Positions 1-8,884 of a stretch of 64,000 nucleotides of DNA are shown in pieces. Below the pieces are notes generated by a model, which saw only the letters and a list, made by a program, of their open reading frames with translations, was not told where the DNA came from and did no database searches. The stretch is taken from the NCBI GenBank assembly GCA_023974075.1, contig JAMFTG010000188.1, positions 62,001 to 126,000 of the forward strand, given 5' to 3'. Positions within the stretch are counted from its first letter, which is position 1; each line of letters opens with the position of its first letter. This DNA is from Chaenocephalus aceratus. Lineage: Eukaryota; Chordata; Actinopteri; Perciformes; Channichthyidae. Position numbers and translations under genes: made by a program.

Positions 1-2
1 AT

Positions 3-2480
3 GATGAGAACATAATGCGATGTTCTTATATTTTGGTTACTGAAAGTTCTCAGGAAATAAGCGACTTACTGATAAATATTAAGGCGGATCTGGCTCTTGT
101 CTTTATGCCTGAAAAGCCTCTTATTCAAGATATGAGTATTAAGGATTGTCAAGTTAAACATTTGTGTTGTGGATATATGACTAAGAATCCAGATCTTATT
201 TATGAAAATTATATTTCTGATGGTTCAGGATGGACAAGTGATGAAGAGCATGGATTTTTAAGTCCTCTTTTCTATAGAGAACTTCATGTTTATCGTCTCT
301 TAGAATTTTCCAAACATTATGTGCAAGTTGCCAGAGGCATTGTTTTAACTTATGCACAGCATAAAACTGTTCAAGCGGATGAAAGATTTTTTCTTTTTAT
401 TAATGTAGAAGTTGTTCAGGTAAAATTGGATTCTGAGAAGAAGATTAGTACAGTCATTGGTTTTGAGGATCGTCTTTTGAAAGGTATTTCTGTTTTACAG
501 GATGCGCAATTAGGTCATGCAAAATCTTTACCCTGGAATCGTATTGTGATTTCCGTCAGGCCGACTTTACGTGCTCCCTTGTCTGAAATTGAGGAGTATG
601 CGCGTAAAAAAGTTTCAAAATACCTTGGAAATGGTTTTGGAGCGGGTTTGGGGCTAGAGTCAATTAATGTTTGTTTATGTGACGAACAAGGCCAGCATCA
701 TGAATTACTCATTAGTGAGTTCTTGGATGGATCGATGCGTTGTGAAAGACGTGCAGCCAAGACAACATCCTTGGAAGTTTTAAATAAGTATACAAGAAAG
801 GTTTCTTTGTGTAAAAATCGTCGGATTTTCTACCCTTATGAAGTGATTAAAATTTTGAAGAGGGTCATTTTGGCTTACCCAAGGCTTCCTTCGAGGAATT
901 TGATATTAGTGAGGACAAACAGACTTATTATAGTGTCAAAGGGACGTCCTTATGCGAATAATACATCGAATATTGTTTTTGGTATTATTGAAATGCCTTT
1001 CGATGATGGACAGATTTGTAAACGTGTTCTGCTTTTGAGTGATCCTAGTACTGATATGGGAAGTTTGTCAGAGAAAGAGTGTCGTTATATTAATGAGGCA
1101 TTGCAAATCGCTGATGATCACAAGATTCCCGTGGAGTGGATAACAACATCTTCAGGTGCATTGATTGATATGAAAAGTGGTACAGAAAATCTTGATTGGA
1201 CGGCTAGAACTCTGCGTAGAATTGTTGAGTTTACGCAACAAGGTGGTGAAATCAATGTGATTGTTGCAGGAACAAATGTTGGTGCTCAGTCTTATTGGAA
1301 TAGTGAAGCTACAATGTTGATGCACTGTTGTGGTATTTTGATTATGACATCCTGTGCATCCATGTTGTTGACTGGAAAAAAGGCTTTGGACTTTTCAGGT
1401 TCGGTTTCTGCTGCAAATAATTTGGGTATAGGGGGAGCTTTATCTGTGATGCTCCCTAATGGTGAAGCTCAATTTTATGTGCGTGATATTGGAGAAGCTT
1501 ATACCTTGCTTTGGCATTACTATAATCTTTGTTATGTTGCAGAAGGAAACCCCGTTCGCAAAGTTAAAACTCAAGATTCTCCAACGCGTGATATTGGGGA
1601 AATTGCTTATCATGATGAACAAGGCCAAGGATTTACAATTCTTAAAGATATATTCAGCAAGGAATTCAATAGCGAACGTAAAAAGCCTTTTGATATGAGA
1701 CAATTGATGCAAGCTGTTATTGATACGGATATTGAGCCTTTGGAACGTTGGAAATGGATGCAAAATGCTGAAATGGCTATTGTTTGGCATGCGCGCATAG
1801 GCGGTGTTGCTTGTGGTTTAATTGGTATAGAAAGTCGTCAACTGATTCGTCATGGATATGTACCTCATGATGGTCCAACCAGTTATGCAGGAGGAACATT
1901 ATATCCCAAGTCCAGTAAAAAAATTGCTCGGGCTATTAATAGTTTTTCTAATCGGGTTCCTTTGGTTGTTTTTGCAAATCTTTCGGGTTTTGATGGATCG
2001 CCTGAAAGTTTACGTAATGAACAACTTGAATGGGGAGCAGAAATTGGTCGTGCTGTTGTGAATTTTTCTGGACCTTTTTTATTCATAGTGGTTGGTCGTT
2101 ATCATGGAGGGGCTTATGTTGTTTTTTCCAAGGCTCTCAATAAAAATATAAAAATTCTTGCATTAGAGGGTTCTTATGCTTCTGTGATTGGTGGAGCTCC
2201 TGCAGCAGCCGTTGTTTTTCCTGGAAAAGTAAAAAAAGAAGTGTACGCAGATCTCAGTATTATTGAGGCTAAACAAAAACTTAGTAATAAACAAATGACA
2301 TCTTTAGAATTTGATGATCTTTATAAGTCTGTATATAGTGAAAAACAGGCATCTATAGCAAAAGAATTTGATCAAATACACAGTGTTGAAAGGGCGAAAC
2401 GGGTAGGGTCTATTGATGAAATTATTCGCTTTGATCAACTTCGTAGCTGTATAATTGATTTTCTGGATAAACGGCAATAA
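3..2480 (+). CDS. Acyl-CoA carboxylase, carboxyltransferase part (5' partial)
   Basis: C-terminal part of a large fused biotin-dependent carboxylase of the acetyl/propionyl-CoA carboxylase type, which moves CO2 from carboxybiotin to acyl-CoA to make malonyl- or methylmalonyl-CoA. Counting from the first ATG (position 15), residues about 330-800 look like the carboxyltransferase fold. Visible are a glycine- and alanine-rich stretch around GSVSAANNLGIGGA (about 455), GPTSYAGGTLYP (about 620), ANLSGFDGSPESLRN (about 655, comparable to the acyl-CoA pocket loop of other carboxyltransferases) and YHGGAYVVFSKALN (about 700). The reading frame is open to the left edge, so the biotin carboxylase and biotin-carrier parts probably lie upstream. 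The family is clear; the exact acyl-CoA substrate is inference. A hairpin terminator follows the stop codon. Confidence 0.75.
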   Translation, partial: DENIMRCSYILVTESSQEISDLLINIKADLALVFMPEKPLIQDMSIKDCQVKHLCCGYMTKNPDLIYENYISDGSGWTSDEEHGFLSPLFYRELHVYRLLEFSKHYVQVARGIVLTYAQHKTVQADERFFLFINVEVVQVKLDSEKKISTVIGFEDRLLKGISVLQDAQLGHAKSLPWNRIVISVRPTLRAPLSEIEEYARKKVSKYLGNGFGAGLGLESINVCLCDEQGQHHELLISEFLDGSMRCERRAAKTTSLEVLNKYTRKVSLCKNRRIFYPYEVIKILKRVILAYPRLPSRNLILVRTNRLIIVSKGRPYANNTSNIVFGIIEMPFDDGQICKRVLLLSDPSTDMGSLSEKECRYINEALQIADDHKIPVEWITTSSGALIDMKSGTENLDWTARTLRRIVEFTQQGGEINVIVAGTNVGAQSYWNSEATMLMHCCGILIMTSCASMLLTGKKALDFSGSVSAANNLGIGGALSVMLPNGEAQFYVRDIGEAYTLLWHYYNLCYVAEGNPVRKVKTQDSPTRDIGEIAYHDEQGQGFTILKDIFSKEFNSERKKPFDMRQLMQAVIDTDIEPLERWKWMQNAEMAIVWHARIGGVACGLIGIESRQLIRHGYVPHDGPTSYAGGTLYPKSSKKIARAINSFSNRVPLVVFANLSGFDGSPESLRNEQLEWGAEIGRAVVNFSGPFLFIVVGRYHGGAYVVFSKALNKNIKILALEGSYASVIGGAPAAAVVFPGKVKKEVYADLSIIEAKQKLSNKQMTSLEFDDLYKSVYSEKQASIAKEFDQIHSVERAKRVGSIDEIIRFDQLRSCIIDFLDKRQ

Positions 2481-2510
2481 TTTACAAACCTTAAGATATT
2501 TTTTATTCTT

Positions 2511-2557
2511 ACCCTAGCTCATAGATATAACTTTATAGGCACTTAGCCAGGGTTTTT
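2511..2557 (+). terminator. Rho-independent terminator after the carboxylase gene
   Basis: The arms ACCCTAGCT and AGCCAGGGT pair at 8 of 9 positions around an AT-rich loop and are followed by a run of five T. It lies 30 bases past the carboxylase stop codon and has the form of an intrinsic terminator. Confidence 0.65.
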
Positions 2558-2680
2558 ACGATTATATTTTCTTTCATAATAGATCGGTATTATTTTTAAT
2601 AGAGTCGAGCCGATTTTGTTTCTTGAATTCAAAAGAGGACTATATATTAGTTTCTCATAGGAATAGGGGGGGTACAGACT

Positions 2681-3217
2681 ATGATAAAAGATAGTATAGA
2701 GAGAATTAGAAAAAATTATATTAAAGAGGTTGTGATGGAGGCTCATCCATTATGGAATTGTAAATACCGTTCTCTTTTTTCTGGTCAACATCATATCGAA
2801 AATGCCAAGATTGATAGGGAAATGTGGGCTGTCTATGTGAGTCAGGAAATTAGTCGGGCTAAATATAGGTTGTATTTTAATATGGAATGGCCTTTTCTTC
2901 CTCAGGCACTACGAAAGCAAGTTTTACTTGCTTTACAAAGTGTTTTCTTTAAGGGGATTGAAGTCAAATCCTGTTTTAAAAGTCAAATTTGTTCAACAGA
3001 AAGTGGAACAAATCTTGATTTTCAATTAACAAACACCAATGATCATAAAGTTCTAGAATCTTCACAATTTGAAGGTCATGACGGATTTTCTTTTGCGATC
3101 ATTGATAATGATCTCATTTTTGAACCGCCTACAAAACCTTATCATCATTTTAGAACAGTTTTTAAGGTTAATTCTATCAAGGAAGATACTTTGAAAAATC
3201 TATTTTTGGATGAGTAA
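2681..3217 (+). CDS. Hypothetical protein (178 aa)
   Basis: Not recognised. The protein is soluble-looking, with no signal peptide or membrane segment, and contains one aromatic-rich central stretch (YRLYFNMEWPFLPQALRKQ). The ATG at 2681 follows a G-rich stretch that can act as a ribosome binding site. A second ATG at 2735 has a good AAAGAGG site five bases upstream and may be the real start, giving about 160 aa. It lies 200 bases after the carboxylase terminator and 46 bases before another unrecognised gene on the same strand, so the two probably form an operon. No function is proposed. Confidence 0.55.
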   Translation: MIKDSIERIRKNYIKEVVMEAHPLWNCKYRSLFSGQHHIENAKIDREMWAVYVSQEISRAKYRLYFNMEWPFLPQALRKQVLLALQSVFFKGIEVKSCFKSQICSTESGTNLDFQLTNTNDHKVLESSQFEGHDGFSFAIIDNDLIFEPPTKPYHHFRTVFKVNSIKEDTLKNLFLDE

Positions 3218-3263
3218 AAGTAAGTAAATTATTTTGTAATACATTAACGAGAGGTAAATAACT

Positions 3264-4187
3264 ATGAAGATGAATAATTTTTATACGGCATCGTATCTTG
3301 GTGCTCGCTTGAATCAGTTGTTTTGTTCAGAGAGTAAAATGAAATTACCCCGTGATTGGAATACTTTGATGATTAATTCTAAAAATAAAGGTTCTGGAAA
3401 AATTACTCATACCCTATTCTATGAAAGTCTTCTGAAAGTTTCGCGTGATTTCTGTAAAAGGTACGCAGAATATTTTGCAGAACAGGAAAGGTATGTGATG
3501 ATACGTTATATTATAAAGCTACTCTGTTTTGATATTTTGAGGAAGAATTATTTTGATGCTCATGTTCAAAATATTCAGTTTGTTTATGCTTCTGAAGAGA
3601 GGTATCAACTTAAAAATGTAGAAAGAAATAATGAAAAATGTTTAGACAAAATGGTAAGTGAGATAGATTTTCGTTTTTTGCTTGAAGACTTATTTTTAAG
3701 GTATTTTCCTAAGAAAAAGATGGGAACAGAAGAATATTCGCAAATTTTAGAAGAAATGCAGCGTCAGGAATTTTTGCCTGCTAGTTATCTGCAACAATGT
3801 CATAAAATTTTAAAATGGACTTCAAAGCATGAATTACTTGACATCCGATCAAGTAATGAGGAAGTATTTTTTAGGTGTGCTCATCTTTATCTGGAACAAG
3901 ATGAGCACAATTATTGTTTTCATGTTCATAAAGAAAAAGAGAATCTAAAGTCTTTTTTCCAGACAGTTTCAGCAGAGATTCGATGTTTTCAATTATCAGG
4001 TTCTAAGATCGAATGGATGGGTTCGCCAAATATAGCTGGCTATACTCAGCAAAAAACACAATTGAATGTTTCAACTAGGAAACACACAAAGCTATTCAAG
4101 AATCCCATAGTGAATGGCTTTGTCCAACTAGGGAATTGCAAGATTATCCTGAGCAGATTAGAAGTCAAGAAGATCCCCAGGATTTAA
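3264..4187 (+). CDS. Hypothetical protein (307 aa)
   Basis: Not recognised. A GAGAGG ribosome binding site precedes the ATG. The protein is charged, has no signal peptide or clear membrane segment and is rich in Glu, Lys, Phe and Tyr. A helical region at residues 60-110 and an acidic stretch near residues 130-190 (EEYSQILEEMQRQEF) are visible. It follows the 178-aa hypothetical gene in the same orientation and ends six bases from the convergent lgt stop. The last 40 residues (lysine-rich, low complexity) may be less conserved. No function is proposed. Confidence 0.55.
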   Translation: MKMNNFYTASYLGARLNQLFCSESKMKLPRDWNTLMINSKNKGSGKITHTLFYESLLKVSRDFCKRYAEYFAEQERYVMIRYIIKLLCFDILRKNYFDAHVQNIQFVYASEERYQLKNVERNNEKCLDKMVSEIDFRFLLEDLFLRYFPKKKMGTEEYSQILEEMQRQEFLPASYLQQCHKILKWTSKHELLDIRSSNEEVFFRCAHLYLEQDEHNYCFHVHKEKENLKSFFQTVSAEIRCFQLSGSKIEWMGSPNIAGYTQQKTQLNVSTRKHTKLFKNPIVNGFVQLGNCKIILSRLEVKKIPRI

Positions 4188-4193
4188 AATATT

Positions 4194-5243
4194 TTACGTC
4201 GTTGGTAGAGAAGGATCTTTTTTCTGCTGGAAAAAAACGTGGCGACAGGAAAGGTAGGAGGCGGTGAATACTCCTATGAGCATCATGATTACGCACAAAA
4301 TTTGTCCCATAGAGAAATTGAGAAAACTTGTAAATACTTGTGGATCTTCGGATCCTGCACCGAGTTTAAGAAGAAATCCGATACCTGGGTCAGGTTCGCG
4401 CACATACTCAATGAGAAAACGTACAAGCCCATATCCAAAAAAGTATGTTGAAAAAATAATACCAGGAATAATTTTTTTACTGTGCATCACCATAATTAAT
4501 AATATGGAGCCTAGGAATAGGCCTTCAAAGAATGATTCATAGAGCTGGCTAGGATGACGGGGTAAGTTCATAGTAAAAGGAATGTCGGTTTGTTCGGAGG
4601 AGATTAAACCTGTTGCGGCAGCAATTTTTTGAGCCCAAGGTTCTTTGGTAACTACAGGATCAGCATCGGGGAAAAGCATTCCGAGGCTATTTGATGTGAC
4701 TTTGCCATAAAGTTCTTGGTTTGCAAAGTTTCCCAAACGTCCAAACGTGTAAAGAAAAGCTGCTAAGGGCGCTACTTTATCTTGTAGTCCCCAAAAAGAT
4801 ATTTTTCTTTTGATTGAGGTAATAAAGCAAGCAAGAACAATACCGGCCAATGCCCCATGATAGCTGAGTCCTGAAATTCCTGTGAAGGAAAAACGGAGAC
4901 CCAAATCTGGGTTTTTGGTCAAATTAAAAGGGAGAAAGATAGACAAAATTCTTGTCCAAGATGAGAAATAGTATACAGGGTCGTAAATAAGAATATAGCC
5001 AAGGCGTCCCCCAATAATCATACCTATCATGCCGAGAAATACGAATCCATCAAGATGATCTCGACTTAAAAGAGGGGTGCCTTGTGCTGTCCTAAGAGTT
5101 AGAGGTACCATTTTTCTGGAAATAAGGAATCCCGCAATATAGGAAAGACTATACCAACGTAAAAAGCTGAGCCAAGGAATACTGGGGAAAACCTCTGGAT
5201 GCAACCAGGATGGATAGTTTATGTAAAGTAATAAACCTAACAT
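4194..5243 (-). CDS. lgt: Prolipoprotein diacylglyceryl transferase
   Basis: Lgt is a polytopic inner-membrane enzyme that transfers diacylglycerol from phosphatidylglycerol to the lipobox cysteine of prolipoproteins, the first step of lipoprotein maturation. Family motifs are present: GGRLGYILIYDP (about residue 98), SGLSYHGALAG (about 145), the signature GRLGNFANQELYGK (about 188) and RHPSQLYE (about 250). Several hydrophobic segments span the length. At 349 aa it is longer than many Lgt proteins. The gene lies 31 bases downstream of a ParA/MinD-type ATPase on the same strand, so co-transcription is likely. At least one candidate substrate, the lipoprotein encoded at 38482-39117, is in this window. 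Confidence 0.95.
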   Translation of the reverse strand: MLGLLLYINYPSWLHPEVFPSIPWLSFLRWYSLSYIAGFLISRKMVPLTLRTAQGTPLLSRDHLDGFVFLGMIGMIIGGRLGYILIYDPVYYFSSWTRILSIFLPFNLTKNPDLGLRFSFTGISGLSYHGALAGIVLACFITSIKRKISFWGLQDKVAPLAAFLYTFGRLGNFANQELYGKVTSNSLGMLFPDADPVVTKEPWAQKIAAATGLISSEQTDIPFTMNLPRHPSQLYESFFEGLFLGSILLIMVMHSKKIIPGIIFSTYFFGYGLVRFLIEYVREPDPGIGFLLKLGAGSEDPQVFTSFLNFSMGQILCVIMMLIGVFTASYLSCRHVFFQQKKDPSLPTT

Positions 5244-5274
5244 TTATTTAACCTCCGTAAAATATACTTAATGT

Positions 5275-6399
5275 TCATTTATCTAAATCTTTATCAAATT
5301 TTCGTTTCAGAAAGCGATTTTCTTTACGTAATTGATTAACTTCATACTGTTGATTTCTTAAAACTTCAAGAAGTTCAGCATCTGTGATATCTTTATTTTT
5401 ATAAGATTCTTCAAGTGAATTGATTTTGGCTTGGTAATCTTGTTGAGCATTAGAAAGTGCAAGAAGGCAAAAACTATGAATATCGCTATCCTGGTTGGAG
5501 GGATTTATTTCAGCCGATAACAAATCTTCTACTATACGTAAAATACCTCGACTCATAATGCCCTGGGGTTTGTAGAGAACAATGGGGATTCCACCAGAAA
5601 GGGCATGACTTTGTACTTCATCACGCAGAACAACACCCAAATAATCCATATCAAGCCCTAAATAATGTTTAACATATCTGTGAAGTTTGCCACCTTTATG
5701 CACCTCTTGAGATGCGTTAACAAGATTAAGAATAAGGCGAGGCCGAAATGTTCCATGAATATTTTTGAATCTTTGAAAATTTATGGGATCCATCTTTTGA
5801 AGTTCTTTACTAATCTTTCCCATATGAAGTTCTTTAATAGACAAGCCGCTTTCTTGAAGATTTTGAAGAAACTTCCAACCTTCGCTCTCAATTCCAAAAC
5901 ATGAGACCATAATGCGGAAAACAACACTTTTTAGAAAAATATAGGAAGATATTATTGCTGCAGAATTGGGAGCTGTCACAATAATACTTCTTTTGGAAAG
6001 GAGGAAAAAATCGACAATACTTAATGCTGATCCAGCACCAAGATCGAGTATAAGATAGTCAGCATTTAATGAGCAAAGGTCACGAATAAGTCGACGTTTT
6101 TTTTCAACACGGATATCTGTGATTCCCAAGGGACGTGAATTACCGGGGATAAAGTTAACATTTGGGTATCCACTGGGAACGATTAGATTAGAAAGGGAAC
6201 CGACCTGACCATTAAGATAGGATCCAATAGTCTTGGTATTAGAATGAAATCCGAGAAAAAGATGGAGATTTGATCCTCCAAAATCGAGATCAGCAAGTAT
6301 GACTTTTTTTCCTGAACGACCAAGAGCTACAGCAAGGTTTGTAGCCAAAGTTGTTTTTCCAACTCCTCCCTTTCCACTGGCAACAGGAAGAATACACAT
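5275..6399 (-). CDS. ParA/MinD-family ATPase with C-terminal coiled coil
   Basis: A P-loop ATPase of the ParA/MinD/FlhG class. Residues 9-18 carry the deviant Walker A motif (SGKGGVGKTT with the signature lysine), residues 37-42 the ADLDFGG switch, and DYLILDLGAGSA (about 113) a Walker B-like motif. Residues about 318-374 are highly charged and predicted to be coiled coil (LEESYKNKDITDAELLEVLR onward), which is not part of standard MinD. Proteins of this class position DNA, division proteins or polar machines. A separate FlhG is encoded at 14772-15644, so this copy probably has a different cargo. It lies upstream of lgt on the same strand. Confidence 0.85.
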   Translation of the reverse strand: MCILPVASGKGGVGKTTLATNLAVALGRSGKKVILADLDFGGSNLHLFLGFHSNTKTIGSYLNGQVGSLSNLIVPSGYPNVNFIPGNSRPLGITDIRVEKKRRLIRDLCSLNADYLILDLGAGSALSIVDFFLLSKRSIIVTAPNSAAIISSYIFLKSVVFRIMVSCFGIESEGWKFLQNLQESGLSIKELHMGKISKELQKMDPINFQRFKNIHGTFRPRLILNLVNASQEVHKGGKLHRYVKHYLGLDMDYLGVVLRDEVQSHALSGGIPIVLYKPQGIMSRGILRIVEDLLSAEINPSNQDSDIHSFCLLALSNAQQDYQAKINSLEESYKNKDITDAELLEVLRNQQYEVNQLRKENRFLKRKFDKDLDK

Positions 6400-6506
6400 A
6401 TCGACATATTCTACAAGAGATGTTCAAGCATGTAAAGAGAATAGTTAAGATTAGTAGTAAAAATTAATACAATCTCTGATAAGTCATAACCACGTGAGCA
6501 TTATTG

Positions 6507-6535
6507 TTGACAATAAAGTTAATTATACTCATAAT
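6507..6535 (+). promoter_or_regulatory. Sigma70-type promoter for tRNA-Leu
   Basis: A perfect -35 box (TTGACA, 6507-6512) is followed by a 17-base spacer and a -10 box CATAAT (6530-6535). The tRNA-Leu starts 47 bases past the -10 box. Confidence 0.6.
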
Positions 6536-6582
6536 TTTCACTGCTATCTTTGGTGTTAATACCTGTTTATTTGGGTGGAATG

Positions 6583-6665
6583 GCGAGAGTGGTGGAATGG
6601 TAGACACACTAGATTTAGGATCTAGCGCCAAGTATGGTGTGAGGGTTCGAATCCCTTCTCTCGCA
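6583..6665 (+). tRNA. tRNA-Leu (anticodon UAG)
   Basis: A class II tRNA of 83 bases. The acceptor arms GCGAGAG and CTCTCGC pair perfectly with discriminator A. The anticodon stem CTAGA/TCTAG encloses the loop TTTAGGA, giving anticodon UAG. The T arm contains GGTTCGAATCC, and a variable arm is present. CCA is not encoded. Confidence 0.95.
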
Positions 6666-6708
6666 ATGTGTAGGTTTTTGTCTTTTTGATATTTTATTTT
6701 TCTCTTTT

Positions 6709-6740
6709 TTAAGTATGAAAAGGTCTTGTTTCATACTTAA
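6709..6740. promoter_or_regulatory. 12-bp inverted repeat upstream of tig
   Basis: TTAAGTATGAAA and TTTCATACTTAA are perfect inverted arms separated by 8 bases. The repeat lies between tRNA-Leu and the trigger factor start. No U-run follows on either strand, so it looks more like an operator or an mRNA leader hairpin than a terminator. A similar AAGTATGAAA / GTTTCAT word pair occurs upstream of rplY at 24246-24266. Confidence 0.4.
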
Positions 6741-6771
6741 GAGTAGTTTAGAGAAAAGTTGGAGGTGAAAT

Positions 6772-8145
6772 GTGGATTTGAATATTATAGAGAAGAAGAT
6801 CGTTTATGTTCCAAAATCCCAAGTGACCATTAGTGCTACTGTGGACGCTGGCAGTGTTTCTCAAGAGTACGATCTTCTGATTCAGAATTATCGTAAAACT
6901 TTAAGCATTCCAGGGTTTCGAAAGGGGAATGTTCCTGTAAAAATGGTTCAATCACGTTATGATAAAGAAATAAAATCACAACTTGTCAGTGATCTTATTA
7001 ATCATACTATTGATCAGCTAGCTCCTGAATTTACACGTAAGCCTTTGGCTTATGCACGGCCTTCTTTTGAGGGTTCTTTGGATTTAAACCTTGGGGAGAA
7101 ATTTTCTTTTTCTTTGCATTTAGATGTTGAGCCCGAGTGTATTATTGCAGATTGCAAAGGGGTTGAGACTATTCTATATAAGGTGCAGATTAATCAGGAA
7201 GATATAGAACAAGAGCTTGAAAAATTGCGTGAGAATAATGCTGTTGTTGTTTCTAAAAATGATGGGGATATAGCTGAGGATGGTGATGTAGTCACTGTCA
7301 ATTATCTTGAAATTGATAAACATTCTCAGGAGATTGATAACACCCGTAGAGATGGGTTAGTATTTATTTTGGGCAATAATGTTAATAATAATGATTTTCC
7401 TCCTGATTTTATTAAGGCTTTCTTGGGTATGAAAATTGGCGAAGAAAAGGTTTTTAAAAATGATTTATCAAAATTTTCTCTAGACACTCAGATATCTTCC
7501 AGAGCAGTTACATTACAAGTAAAACTTGCGAATCTTAAGAGACGAGAGATTCCCATTCTTGATGATAATTTTGCACAAACTATTAATCAGGAATGCACAA
7601 ATCTCAACGATCTTAAAGAGATGGTTAAAAAAAATCTTGTTCAAAGTGCTGAAGAATCTGTACCCAGGCATCGCATTGCTTCTTTGGTTTCACAATTGGT
7701 AAAGAGTACGGACATTGAACTTCCTGAAAGTATGATTGAAGTGGAATGTCGGAAGGTGTTACAAAATATGGTGCAAAAAAGTGGTTTAGATGCAAAGACT
7801 TTTTTGGCCGGCTTGAAAAGTGCAAAGGAAGCAGTATACAAGGAACTTCGGGAAGAAGTTATTACAAAGTTAAAACATTATATCATTTTGAATAAACTTA
7901 GAGATCAGTTTGATTTAAGTGTTTCTGATGAAGAATTATTTAAAGTTAAAGAGGATTTATTGTTACGTTACAATATGAGTGAAAATGATATTGTTAAGCA
8001 GATTGGGCAAGAGGAATGGCAACATTATGCCGAAGAAAAATCGAGAGATGAAAAGTTTCAGCAATTGATGCTAGATACATTGAAAGTATATAAGGAGAAA
8101 GAAGTTTCATGGAGAGAATTTCTTCTTGAGGTCTCTGCAACTTAA
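6772..8145 (+). CDS. tig: Trigger factor
   Basis: A ribosome-associated chaperone and peptidyl-prolyl isomerase that binds nascent chains at the exit tunnel. The N-terminal ribosome-binding domain carries the signature GFRKGNVPVKMVQSRYDKEI (about residues 44-63), close to the family GFRxGKxP motif. The FKBP-like domain follows at about 160-250 and the C-terminal cradle at 260-457. The length of 457 aa is typical. The start is GTG at 6772, six bases after a GGAGG ribosome binding site. It heads the tig-clpP-clpX-lon cluster, a common bacterial arrangement that links folding to protein turnover. A 12-bp inverted repeat sits just upstream. Confidence 0.95.
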   Translation: MDLNIIEKKIVYVPKSQVTISATVDAGSVSQEYDLLIQNYRKTLSIPGFRKGNVPVKMVQSRYDKEIKSQLVSDLINHTIDQLAPEFTRKPLAYARPSFEGSLDLNLGEKFSFSLHLDVEPECIIADCKGVETILYKVQINQEDIEQELEKLRENNAVVVSKNDGDIAEDGDVVTVNYLEIDKHSQEIDNTRRDGLVFILGNNVNNNDFPPDFIKAFLGMKIGEEKVFKNDLSKFSLDTQISSRAVTLQVKLANLKRREIPILDDNFAQTINQECTNLNDLKEMVKKNLVQSAEESVPRHRIASLVSQLVKSTDIELPESMIEVECRKVLQNMVQKSGLDAKTFLAGLKSAKEAVYKELREEVITKLKHYIILNKLRDQFDLSVSDEELFKVKEDLLLRYNMSENDIVKQIGQEEWQHYAEEKSRDEKFQQLMLDTLKVYKEKEVSWREFLLEVSAT

Positions 8146-8244
8146 AAATGGCAAAGTGTTTGAAATTATTATACATTGAAGTCGGTCTCAACAAAGTAAA
8201 GAGTTCTGAAAACAAAATTTGCAGAGTATTGGGGTTTTAGAATT

Positions 8245-8883
8245 ATGGAATGGAAGTTAAAAATGGAAGAAAATGAGTTGAGCGGTATGCGAGGGCATTA
8301 TCATACACCTATGGTGATTGAGCAGACGAGTACAGGTGAGAGAGGATATGATATTTATTCTCGTTTGCTTAAGGACAGAATTATTTTCCTTGATGGACAA
8401 ATTGATGATGTAGGCGCCGATCTTATTGTTGCACAATTGCTTTTTTTACAAAGTCAAGATGCAGAACGAGATATTAGTTTGTATATTAATAGTCCTGGAG
8501 GGTCAGTGTTGGCCGGACTTGCGATTTATGATACAATGAATTTTATCAAGCCAGATGTTTCAACCTACTGTGTTGGACAGGCAGCCAGCATGGGTGCTTT
8601 GATCTTTTCTGGTGGATCTAAGGGAAAGCGTTACTGTCTTCCCTCTAGTCGTGTGATGATTCATCAGCCATGGGGTGGAGCACAGGGACAGTCTGTCGAT
8701 ATTAGTATTCATGCAAGGGAAATTTTAAGATTAAAAGCTTTGCTTTCTCAATATTTTGCAAACAATACGGGAAAATGTCTTGATGATGTAGTCAAAGATA
8801 TGGAAAGAGATTTTTACCTTAATGCAGAAGAGGCAGTGAATTACGGATTGGCTGATATGGTTTTAAAGGGGAAAAAAGACTAG
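8245..8883 (+). CDS. clpP: ATP-dependent Clp protease proteolytic subunit
   Basis: ClpP forms the tetradecameric serine protease chamber that degrades proteins unfolded by ClpX or ClpA/C. The catalytic triad is visible: Ser in GQAASMGA (about residue 115), His in VMIHQPWGG (about 140) and Asp in MERDFYL (about 190). The N-terminal [11 protein letters not shown] segment is also typical. At 212 aa it has a slightly long N-terminus; ATG 8263 (MEENEL) is an alternative start, and the first 15-25 residues may be removed as a propeptide. One base separates it from clpX, so the two are translationally coupled. Confidence 0.95.
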   Translation: MEWKLKMEENELSGMRGHYHTPMVIEQTSTGERGYDIYSRLLKDRIIFLDGQIDDVGADLIVAQLLFLQSQDAERDISLYINSPGGSVLAGLAIYDTMNFIKPDVSTYCVGQAASMGALIFSGGSKGKRYCLPSSRVMIHQPWGGAQGQSVDISIHAREILRLKALLSQYFANNTGKCLDDVVKDMERDFYLNAEEAVNYGLADMVLKGKKD

Positions 8884-8884
8884 G

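Noticed and set aside
1440..2086. Several short ORFs on both strands inside the carboxylase gene
   Set aside because: They overlap a long, clearly conserved coding frame and show no start signals or recognisable protein features.
6504..6689. A 61-aa ORF spanning tRNA-Leu
   Set aside because: It runs straight through a well-folded tRNA gene and its promoter; chance open frame.
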